20,534 nucleotides of DNA from contig CAZXDA010000009.1 in the NCBI GenBank assembly GCA_964639445.1, positions 1-20,534 on the forward strand, read 5' to 3'. The position numbers and the translations under genes are program-made. Every line of letters starts with the position of its first letter. The stretch's first letter is position 1. Of the stretch, positions 14,467-20,099 are shown one piece after another. The notes under the pieces are model-generated. The model was not told where the DNA came from and ran no database searches. It worked only from the letters and a program-made list of their open reading frames with translations. The stretch is from 2-01-FULL-49-22 sp964639445. GTDB taxonomy: Bacteria; Patescibacteriota; Saccharimonadia; Saccharimonadales; UBA10212.

Positions 14467-14762
14467 TACCTGCCCTCGTCCAGTTTAGCTTGACGAAGTG
14501 CCTCGAGCTGGCCTGGGGTAATTCTTAGATTCCCCGCAACCTTTTCTTCGGCGGCAGCTTTAGCCAGCAATTCGTCTCTTTCGTGGAGTCGTATCACTTC
14601 CACGGTCTTATTTAATGCCCGAGCTCCAACAAATGGATAAAACGGTGCGCATACAATAAGTTCCGCATCAGCGTTAACCACGGTTGGTCCAAAGGGGTCA
14701 AATTCAACTTCTAGCCCGGCTGCTTTAGCTAAATTTTCAATTTCTTGCCTTTTGCTTAACAT
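14466..14762 (-). CDS. Unknown 98-aa protein between ssb and rpsR
   Basis: The start at 14762 is set by AGGAGA about 6 bases before the ATG. The open frame runs further upstream inside ssb, but that part is an out-of-frame shadow. The protein begins LSKRQEIENLAKAAGLEVEFDPFGPTVV and has a hydrophobic centre (LIVCAPFYPFVG). A charged, probably helical tail follows (VIRLHERDELLAKAAAEEK and TPGQLEALRQAKLDEG). It is soluble and resembles no ribosomal protein or replication factor I know. It lies where gamma-proteobacteria have priB, but shows no OB-fold pattern. Tight spacing (10 bases after ssb, 1-base overlap with rpsR) implies co-expression with the translation/replication operon. Confidence 0.75.
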   Translation of the reverse strand: MLSKRQEIENLAKAAGLEVEFDPFGPTVVNADAELIVCAPFYPFVGARALNKTVEVIRLHERDELLAKAAAEEKVAGNLRITPGQLEALRQAKLDEGR

Positions 14763-14772
14763 ATGATCTCTC

Positions 14773-15276
14773 CTAAAACGGTATGTCATCGAGGTTAATT
14801 GGTTCGTCGCCGATGTCTTCAATAACGACATCTTCTTCCTTGTCCTCCGTAGCCTTGGCGGAGGAGGGATCGGCAGTCTTCTTGCTTGTCTTCTTGGCCG
14901 GCTCTGCCGTTTCATCAACAGCAGTTGCGGCTGCCGCTCCGCCTCCTGGCCCACCTATGAATGTCACATCGTTGGCTACTACCTCTACTTTGCTGCGCTT
15001 TTGACCGTCTTGTTCCCATGTTCTTTGCTGCAGCCGGCCGCTTACCAGCGCCGCCCGGCCTTTGCTGAGGTACTGCGTTACCCTCTCACCCAAAGCTCCC
15101 CAAGCCACCACATCAATAAAGTCGGTGGCCTCCTGCCAGTCGCCATCGGCATTTTTGTAGCTACGGTTCAGCGCCAAAGAAAAGCCGCAAACGCTGGTGC
15201 CATTAGGGGTAGTGCGCAGTTCCGGATCGCGCGTTAGATTACCCATTAAAATCACCTGATTAAAACTGCGTGCCAT
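14773..15276 (-). CDS. ssb: Single-stranded DNA-binding protein
   Basis: This is a 167-residue protein. The OB fold is at residues 1-108 (SFNQVILMGNLTRDPELRTTPNGTSVCGFSLALNR, then FIDVVAWGALGERVTQYLSKG). A flexible linker at about 109-155 follows, then the acidic tip ending NLDDIPF, which binds repair and replication partners. The linker contains DPSSAKATEDK, encoded by a palindromic repeat (14843-14865) that is unlike the rest of the linker. The order rpsF-ssb-rpsR is standard in Gram-positives and CPR. AAAGGGAG precedes the ATG. Confidence 0.96.
   Translation of the reverse strand: MARSFNQVILMGNLTRDPELRTTPNGTSVCGFSLALNRSYKNADGDWQEATDFIDVVAWGALGERVTQYLSKGRAALVSGRLQQRTWEQDGQKRSKVEVVANDVTFIGGPGGGAAAATAVDETAEPAKKTSKKTADPSSAKATEDKEEDVVIEDIGDEPINLDDIPF
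14843..14865. repeat. Small palindromic repeat in the ssb linker
   Basis: TCCTCCG-TAGCCTTGG-CGGAGGA, with perfect 7-base arms. It is translated as SSAKATED in the flexible linker. The same type of short palindrome and the same peptide are familiar to me from several CPR genomes. This is recall, not a search. Confidence 0.65.
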
Positions 15277-15298
15277 AAAAACTCCCTTTCTCTATATT

Positions 15299-15856
15299 CT
15301 ACTCTTCTTCACTACTTTCGTCTTCTTCAGCCTCACCATGCTCGACAACTTTTTTAGCTTTTTCAGCCCTCGCGGCTTCGGCCTTAGCTAAGGCTTTAAG
15401 GTCCGGTTTGGTAATCAAAAAACGAATGATCTCGTCTGTTATATTAAATGTCTGCTCTATCTTCTCAACATTCTCGGCTGGTATCTCGACCGTATAAAAA
15501 ACATAGACGGCGAAATCCTGCTTCTTGATTGGATACGCCAATTTACGCCGGCCCCAACTGTCGGTTTTGGCAATTTTACCATCATTATCGGTAATGATTT
15601 TTTCAATTTTTTTCTCGGCTTTACCAAGATCGATTTCCAGATCCGGGTGATATAACACCGCAATCTCATACTGATTCAACGACCCGCGCACCGCGCTGGC
15701 CTGCTCGACGGCGGAGCCGCCGACTCCGCCAGCGCTTACTGGTACATTACTGCGTTGCCGGTTGCGGTGCTCATTTGCTGTACTATTCTGTACAGCTTCA
15801 TTGCGCTCCTCGCCGTCGCCTTGTACTGCACCAGTCTGCGCAGCTCGTTTGACCAT
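15299..15856 (-). CDS. rpsF: 30S ribosomal protein S6 with long N-terminal extension
   Basis: The protein has 185 residues from the ATG at 15856, which has an excellent AGGAAGGAGT 5-14 bases upstream. S6 proper starts at about residue 61 (NQYEIAVLYHPDLE) and includes WGRRKLAYPIKKQDFAVYVFY. The tail is acidic (EAEEDESSEEE). The first 60 residues have no S6 counterpart. They are hydrophilic and low-complexity, and their DNA holds two perfect inverted repeats. A TTG at Leu60 could give a normal-length S6 but lacks a ribosome-binding site. S6 binds S18, whose gene is in the operon. Transcription is probably from the strong promoter at 15932-15960. Confidence 0.93.
   Translation of the reverse strand: MVKRAAQTGAVQGDGEERNEAVQNSTANEHRNRQRSNVPVSAGGVGGSAVEQASAVRGSLNQYEIAVLYHPDLEIDLGKAEKKIEKIITDNDGKIAKTDSWGRRKLAYPIKKQDFAVYVFYTVEIPAENVEKIEQTFNITDEIIRFLITKPDLKALAKAEAARAEKAKKVVEHGEAEEDESSEEE
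15693..15735. repeat. Nested inverted repeat in the rpsF 5' coding extension
   Basis: The outer arms are GCGCTGG (15693-15699) and CCAGCGC (15729-15735). The inner arms are GGCGGAG (15710-15716) and CTCCGCC (15724-15730). It is translated in frame as part of SAGGVGGSAVEQASA, just before the S6 core, and looks like an inserted palindromic unit. Confidence 0.6.
15777..15796. repeat. Second inverted repeat in the rpsF extension
   Basis: GCTGTAC-TATTCT-GTACAGC, with perfect 7-base arms, inside the N-terminal extension of S6. Confidence 0.5.
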
Positions 15857-15878
15857 ATAAACTCCTTCCTTTGGGTTA

Positions 15879-15910
15879 AGCCCGAGCACCTAAACGAGTC
15901 GCCTCGGGCT
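15879..15910 (-). promoter_or_regulatory. Leader hairpin of the rpsF operon, possible S6:S18 autoregulatory site
   Basis: On the minus strand the arms AGCCCGAG and CTCGGGCT (8 bases) enclose a 16-base loop. The hairpin lies between the promoter and the ribosome-binding site. S6:S18 complexes are known to bind rpsF leaders in many bacteria, and both proteins are made from this operon. I could not match the published bulge motif by eye, so this is a candidate only. Confidence 0.45.
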
Positions 15911-15931
15911 GAAGTTAATTTTATGCGACCA

Positions 15932-15960
15932 ATTCTACCCTATCTACCTCTGTTTGTAAA
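15932..15960 (-). promoter_or_regulatory. Strong promoter of the rpsF-ssb-rpsR-efp operon
   Basis: On the minus strand TTTACA (15960-15955), a 17-base spacer, and TAGAAT (15937-15932). Each box differs from consensus by one base. The predicted start is near 15925, giving a leader of about 69 bases that contains the hairpin at 15879-15910. The promoter lies in the short gap after the second 2H gene. Confidence 0.75.
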
Positions 15961-15969
15961 CAGGTTTAT

Positions 15970-16584
15970 TCAAGCACCTGGAAACTGGTCGAGGCTGTTC
16001 AAAGCGTTGCCAACTGCAACGCCGCCAATTGCAATCTCAGATGATGAGACTACTTCATAGCGCCGGCGCATTAATGTTATGTGCATGGGACCGCGGTCAA
16101 TCTCTAAACCCGGCAGAGTATCTTCTAGGTGCTCATACAACTGTTCGCTGCCCGGACAATCGATCAGCGCAATGAGTTTTAAATTGCCGCTATGGCGGCC
16201 GCGGAAAGGCACCACTTGACCCGTGGGCTGCCAACGCCAATCAATTTTTTTGGCTTGGCGTTTGACTTGGTTAAGCCTGCCTCGGCGCCCATCCAAGGCT
16301 TGGTATAACCTGCGTCCGTTGTTGAAATTCAAGATTGTAATGTGCGGATCTCTAACCGGAGTGAACCCAAACTCGCGAAGTTCTTTAATCTGCTCTGGCT
16401 CAAGCAGTTGCCTAACCGTGCGTCTGGCATCCAAAAAAAGAAGTAACGTGCCTAAATTACGGCTGAATTTTAAGCGGTGAATATCATGCCGTGCAGTTTG
16501 CTCAACAGAAAAAAGAGCCCGCTGTGCGGGCTCTAAATATTCATTACTATCAGCGGGCAGAAATGGTACTGCAATTTCACTCAA
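15970..16584 (-). CDS. Second 2H phosphoesterase-like protein, TTG start
   Basis: This is a 204-residue protein with two HxTx motifs, HITI at residues 81-84 (RDPHITILNF) and HITL at 168-171 (GPMHITLMRR), spaced as in the 2H phosphoesterase fold. The first strand is LGTLLLFLD at 44-52. A 20-30-residue basic insert (GRRGRLNQVKRQAKK) lies between the motifs and could bind RNA. There is no ATG or GTG before the fold. TTG at 16584 is the first start after an in-frame stop, with GGGAG about 10 bases upstream. A terminator-like hairpin (16508-16534) lies inside codons about 17-25, so expression may be attenuated. It precedes, but is probably transcribed separately from, the rpsF operon. Confidence 0.75.
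   Translation of the reverse strand: MSEIAVPFLPADSNEYLEPAQRALFSVEQTARHDIHRLKFSRNLGTLLLFLDARRTVRQLLEPEQIKELREFGFTPVRDPHITILNFNNGRRLYQALDGRRGRLNQVKRQAKKIDWRWQPTGQVVPFRGRHSGNLKLIALIDCPGSEQLYEHLEDTLPGLEIDRGPMHITLMRRRYEVVSSSEIAIGGVAVGNALNSLDQFPGA
16508..16534 (-). terminator. Intrinsic-terminator-like hairpin inside the 5' end of the 2H gene
   Basis: On the minus strand AGAGCCCGC-ACA-GCGGGCTCT (perfect 9-base stem) is followed at once by a six-T run. An upstream GCCCGCTG (minus strand, within 16551-16560) can pair instead with CAGCGGGC of the terminator's 3' side, forming an alternative stem. The region is open reading frame throughout. Confidence 0.65.
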
Positions 16585-16606
16585 TTTTTGTTTACTCCCT
16601 GTTCAT

Positions 16607-16634
16607 ATAATAAAAGCTTGTGTTTAAAAGTCAA
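16607..16634 (-). promoter_or_regulatory. Promoter of the second 2H gene or of a short leader RNA
   Basis: On the minus strand TTGACT (16634-16629), a 16-base spacer and TATTAT (16612-16607). The predicted start is near 16600. The run from there to the hairpin's T-tract is about 90 bases. Confidence 0.6.
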
Positions 16635-16730
16635 TCATTTTGCGCTATTGTTAGCATAGGCCTTGAGTGAGAGATTGCTCGGCCAAACAATCGGTCCTTT
16701 ACTTCTCTACTCCACCGAAAGGAGGGGGTC

Positions 16731-17210
16731 ATGAGTAAGCAGCTCAAACGTGCAAGGCAAAAACTTGCCGGCCTCCCCGTGGTTCGGTGGGGGCTTTGGC
16801 GAGACAAGCGCTGGCAGTATACATCGCTTTGGAGTGGCGCGATCTGGCTGCTCAACACGGCCCTGCTCCACTGGGGAGTGGGTAAATGGGGCCACGGGCT
16901 GCTTATCCTGATCGCCCAGAACATCTTCTGGGATAGCATCAGCTATGTTGCTAACCGGAAGTGTAAGTTCTTCTGGGGAGACCGCAAGGTTTCGACCATC
17001 TCCAGTGGAGGCTGGACACTGGCAATCTCGGTGTTCGCCTTCGCCTACCACAAGGCAGCGACAATTCTGCTGGTGACGTTCTTGGGTATGGGGATAATAG
17101 ACGCGAGGCTGCTGCAAGGCACCATCGGCGTTCTCGAAAATCCCCTACGCTACCTGTTCAATAATCGGGTGGCATTTCCCGAAACACAAGAAAAGACCGA
17201 GGGGGCGTGA
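16731..17210 (+). CDS. GtrA-like membrane protein, probably acquired
   Basis: This is a 159-residue protein. A basic cytoplasmic N-terminus (residues 1-30) is followed by TM segments near 34-50, 55-75 and 92-122. After the second segment, SYVANRKCKFFWGDR resembles the conserved GtrA signature (F/Y..NR..xF). GtrA-like proteins help flip polyprenyl-linked sugars. The gene differs from its neighbours: it prefers ATC, TTC, AAC, GAC and AAG where nearby genes use ATT, TTT and AAA. It also has a very strong AAAGGAGGGGG before the ATG, where many nearby genes have none. Transfer from another lineage is a reasonable inference. The stop lies inside a large hairpin (17204-17244). Confidence 0.65.
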   Translation: MSKQLKRARQKLAGLPVVRWGLWRDKRWQYTSLWSGAIWLLNTALLHWGVGKWGHGLLILIAQNIFWDSISYVANRKCKFFWGDRKVSTISSGGWTLAISVFAFAYHKAATILLVTFLGMGIIDARLLQGTIGVLENPLRYLFNNRVAFPETQEKTEGA

Positions 17211-17244
17211 GCCTGGGCGCAGTAATGCGCCCCAGGCTCACGCC
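17204..17244. repeat. Large GC-rich hairpin at the end of the GtrA-like gene
   Basis: A 14-base perfect stem (GGCGTGAGCCTGGG with CCCAGGCTCACGCC) is extended by CGC/GCG across one bulged base, with loop AGTAAT. It includes the TGA stop. No T-run follows on either strand, so it is not a standard intrinsic terminator, though it could stall polymerase or protect a 3' end. Confidence 0.7.
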
Positions 17245-17258
17245 GAAGAGATAGGATT

Positions 17259-17292
17259 ATTAAAATTACTTAACAAGTCAAGTAATTTTAAT
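17259..17292. repeat. AT-rich 13-base perfect inverted repeat
   Basis: ATTAAAATTACTT (17259-17271), an 8-base loop, and AAGTAATTTTAAT (17280-17292). It lies between convergent genes. Its T-rich 3' arm could act as a weak terminator; otherwise it may be a protein-binding site. Confidence 0.7.
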
Positions 17293-17318
17293 ATGAGTTA
17301 AGTTACATGCTTCTAACT

Positions 17319-17345
17319 GTACGTTATAATAAAATTATAACGTAC
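17319..17345. repeat. 12-base perfect inverted repeat next to the ftsK stop, dif-like
   Basis: GTACGTTATAAT-AAA-ATTATAACGTAC. Read as GTACGTTATAA-TAAAA-TTATAACGTAC it has two 11-base arms ending ATAA/TTAT, like XerC/XerD arms of dif, but with a 5-base centre instead of 6. It lies 4 bases from the ftsK stop codon. Confidence 0.5.
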
Positions 17346-17348
17346 TAA

Positions 17349-19505
17349 TTATATATCGGTATCTTGAGGTTCGGCCGCTACCGGCTGAGTTTCTTCCTCG
17401 GTTGTCGGCGCTGCAAACACTTCATCTACATCACGTACCAATACTTGGCGGGGTTTGGCGCCGTCGGCTGGACCTATAATCCCCTGTTCTTCCATCATAT
17501 CAATCAGGCGCGAGGCGCGGCCGTAGCCAATACGCAATTTGCGCTGCAAAAGCGAGGTGCTGGCCTTACGGCTGGCCACAACTACCTCGACGGCGTCTTT
17601 CCAAGCTGAATCATCCTCAGCGCTGCCACTGCTCATCACGGTTGCCGCCTTGCCGGTCAACTGCACCGGCTGACTAACCACTTCGTCATCATAAGTCGGC
17701 TGCCGCTGAGCCCGCAGAAAATCGCAGACCTTAGTGGTTTCGGCATCAGTAGTCAACGCCGCCTGCACACGGATCGGCTTGCTAAATTCGGGGATGCTAA
17801 ACAACATGTCGCCGCTGCCCAGCAGCTTTTCGGCTCCGGCCATGTCAATAATGGTTCTCGAATCGACCTGACTGACGACTGTAAAGGCAATTCGCCCCGG
17901 CACATTAGCCTTAATCAAACCGGTTATAACATCAACGCTCGGACGCTGGGTGGCAATCACCAGGTGGATTCCGGCGGCCCGGGCTTTTTGGGCAATACGC
18001 ACCACCAGGGCTTCGACATCGCGGGCGGCCATCATCATTAAATCCGCCAGTTCATCAATCACAATGATGATGTAGGGCATGCCCTCTTCGGCTTTGAGGC
18101 TGTTATATTCGGCGATGTTGCGCTTGCCGACTTCACGGAAGGTCCTAAGCCGGCGTTCCATTTCGGCTACAGCCCATTTGAGCGCGCTGATGCATTTTTC
18201 CGGTTCGTGAATAACGGGTGAAAGCAGATGCGGGATATTATCGTAGAGGTTCATCTCGACCTGTTTGGGGTCGACTAGAATCAGCTTGAGGTCGGATGGT
18301 GTGTTGCGGTAAAGCAGACTGGTGAGCAGCGTGTTTATCATCACCGATTTACCGGAGCCGGTCTGGCCGGCGATGAGGAGGTGCGGCATTTTATCAAGAT
18401 CAGCCACAATCGGGCCGCCGGAAATGTCTTTACCAATGGCTAGCGGCAGCGGCGACTTGAGCTCGCGGAAGGCTGTGCTGGAAAGTAAGCCATGCACCGA
18501 GACTGTAGCGGCTTTGACGTTCGGTACCTCGATGCCGACTGCGCGCTTACCGGGAATCGGCGCTTCCATGCGGATGCTCGGCGCCGCCAAGTCAAGCGCC
18601 AAGTTGTTCTCAAGAGCCGTCAAGCGTGAAAGTTTTACTCCTGTCGGCGGCTTAAGCGTATACTGTGTGACGCGCGGACCAACGTTGGCGCCCTCGACCG
18701 CCACATCAATATTAAAGTTGGCATAAGTTTCTTTAATAATTTCGGCATTGCCAGTCACGTCGCCGGCGTCGGCCTTATCTTGCTTATCAGAGAGCAGGCT
18801 CAGCGGCGGGAATTGCCAATCAGGGTCGCTGGCGGCGGTCAGGGCAGCATGATTTTGCTCAGGAGCTAGTTTTTCGGCGGAGTTGCGTAGTGAAGCCATG
18901 CGCGTTGAGCCCAGGCTATGGTGCTCAACCGGCACACCCTCGTTAAGCGTAAACGGTGTCATTTTGCTCTTTAGGGCCGCCAGGTCTTCTTCGCCTCCGG
19001 CTTTTTCTCGCCTAAACAGTGCCAACAACTTCAATAAAATGCGTGGATCGATTTTAAACGTGAAGAAAGCCGCAAATAATGCCAGAATAAAGAAGACTAG
19101 AGATGCTAAAAAATTGCCCAGAGCATTTTCTAAACTATTGCCGATCAATCTACCAACGCTGCCGCCATGGGTAAAAGCCGTGTGCAGCCAACTGGCCAAA
19201 AATATCAAAAGGCCAATACTGCCGACCATCTTCGATAGAGGGATTTGCCCATCCTCGCTCAAGAACTTAAGAGCGCCTAAATAGATAAATATAAAAGGAG
19301 TAATTATAGTAGCAATTCCAAGTAAGTCCCAAACTCCGTTCCAGAAACCTTCTGGTATAGGTGCGTGGATGAAGGCGCCAAAAGCCAGCACAATACCGGC
19401 GATAATTAGAAAAACAGCGCCCACGCCACGCCAAAAATTGGCATTAATTGCCGAGCTTTCCGACTTTTTATGATTTTTTCTTTTTGCTGTGCGCCGTCTG
19501 GCCAT
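17349..19505 (-). CDS. ftsK: FtsK/SpoIIIE DNA translocase
   Basis: This is a 718-residue protein. Four TM segments near residues 24-46, 54-82, 93-111 and 124-150 anchor it at the septum, and a short linker runs to about 255. The alpha/beta motor carries NIDVAVEGANVGPRVTQY, Walker A GQTGSGKS (near 380) and Walker B VIDELADLMM (near 480), then ATQRPSVDVITG. A C-terminal winged-helix gamma domain (about 640-690, SLLQRKLRIGYGRASRLIDMMEEQGII) should read chromosome-orienting sequences. It pumps DNA through the closing division septum. The length suits the SpoIIIE-like short-linker type. Its own near-perfect promoter lies upstream. Confidence 0.96.
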   Translation of the reverse strand: MARRRTAKRKNHKKSESSAINANFWRGVGAVFLIIAGIVLAFGAFIHAPIPEGFWNGVWDLLGIATIITPFIFIYLGALKFLSEDGQIPLSKMVGSIGLLIFLASWLHTAFTHGGSVGRLIGNSLENALGNFLASLVFFILALFAAFFTFKIDPRILLKLLALFRREKAGGEEDLAALKSKMTPFTLNEGVPVEHHSLGSTRMASLRNSAEKLAPEQNHAALTAASDPDWQFPPLSLLSDKQDKADAGDVTGNAEIIKETYANFNIDVAVEGANVGPRVTQYTLKPPTGVKLSRLTALENNLALDLAAPSIRMEAPIPGKRAVGIEVPNVKAATVSVHGLLSSTAFRELKSPLPLAIGKDISGGPIVADLDKMPHLLIAGQTGSGKSVMINTLLTSLLYRNTPSDLKLILVDPKQVEMNLYDNIPHLLSPVIHEPEKCISALKWAVAEMERRLRTFREVGKRNIAEYNSLKAEEGMPYIIIVIDELADLMMMAARDVEALVVRIAQKARAAGIHLVIATQRPSVDVITGLIKANVPGRIAFTVVSQVDSRTIIDMAGAEKLLGSGDMLFSIPEFSKPIRVQAALTTDAETTKVCDFLRAQRQPTYDDEVVSQPVQLTGKAATVMSSGSAEDDSAWKDAVEVVVASRKASTSLLQRKLRIGYGRASRLIDMMEEQGIIGPADGAKPRQVLVRDVDEVFAAPTTEEETQPVAAEPQDTDI

Positions 19506-19556
19506 AGTACTAACTCAGTATACCTTAACCACTACTTAAATAGCAGTGTTGTACAA

Positions 19557-19586
19557 ATTATAACACAATTCCGCTTATGATGTCAA
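19557..19586 (-). promoter_or_regulatory. Near-consensus promoter of ftsK
   Basis: On the minus strand TTGACA (19586-19581), an 18-base spacer and TATAAT (19562-19557), both boxes perfect. The predicted start is near 19550, giving a leader of about 45 bases. A second, weaker -10 TATACT (19522-19517) would give a nearly leaderless message. A short inverted repeat GTGTT-N11-AACAC (19546-19566) overlaps the -10. Confidence 0.75.
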
Positions 19587-19593
19587 TCTTCGC

Positions 19594-19995
19594 TTAGGCG
19601 GCCTGATCTGCGTGCCTGTTTCGCTTCTGGAGCCTGACCGAATCTAGGAGAATTGTTGGAGCCGATATATATCCTTGGCGAACTCGGTCAAAGTTCCTCA
19701 TCGCCCACTCCTTATCCTCGGGTTGCAAATCATTTAATTCGTCGAGTGCTTTGTCCCATGGATTCTTTTCTGGTGTAGCAGACTCCAGGCCAGGAGTAAC
19801 ACTGGGATGTGAAAATGCATCGAGCGCTTTTTTCTGACTGAGGACAAACTCTTGAGCGCCTTCAGAATCAAAAGCAAGTATCGAAAAACGGCCTTCTTTC
19901 GAGTTGCGACGTAGAATAATATCCACACCATAATGGGTAGGACGATAGTCTAATTCTTCCCACCGCATCTGCTCGTGTAGAGAAGCGTTGGCCAT
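19594..19995 (-). CDS. Unknown soluble protein, 133 aa
   Basis: The start at 19995 is supported by AAGG about 8 bases upstream. The sequence begins MANASLHEQMRWEELDYRPTHYG and continues with a strand-rich part (VDIILRRNSKEGRFSILAFDSEGAQEFVL). It ends with a charged helical part (WDKALDELNDLQPEDKEWAMRNFDRVRQG) and a basic tail. There is no signal peptide, TM segment or cysteine, and I recognise no family. It lies between ribonuclease J and ftsK with its own good promoter, so it is probably a real, separately controlled gene. Confidence 0.65.
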   Translation of the reverse strand: MANASLHEQMRWEELDYRPTHYGVDIILRRNSKEGRFSILAFDSEGAQEFVLSQKKALDAFSHPSVTPGLESATPEKNPWDKALDELNDLQPEDKEWAMRNFDRVRQGYISAPTILLDSVRLQKRNRHADQAA

Positions 19996-20045
19996 TGTTT
20001 TGCCTTCTATTTATTTTCAGTCTTTATCTTGACTGAATATTTTAA

Positions 20046-20074
20046 ATTACACTCCTGAATATATAAGTTGTCAA
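20046..20074 (-). promoter_or_regulatory. Promoter of the 133-aa gene
   Basis: On the minus strand TTGACA (20074-20069), a 17-base spacer and TGTAAT (20051-20046). The predicted start is near 20039, with a leader of about 44 bases containing AAGG before the ATG. Confidence 0.7.
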
Positions 20075-20099
20075 TATTTAAAATCATGGGTTGAGGATG

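Noticed and set aside
14763..14954. N-terminal extension of the 98-aa protein into ssb
   Set aside because: The extension is an out-of-frame reading of the ssb linker (Arg/Pro-rich). The ATG at 14762 has a good AGGAGA.
17204..17244. Large hairpin as a standard intrinsic terminator
   Set aside because: No T-run follows the stem on either strand, so it is listed as a repeat/hairpin.
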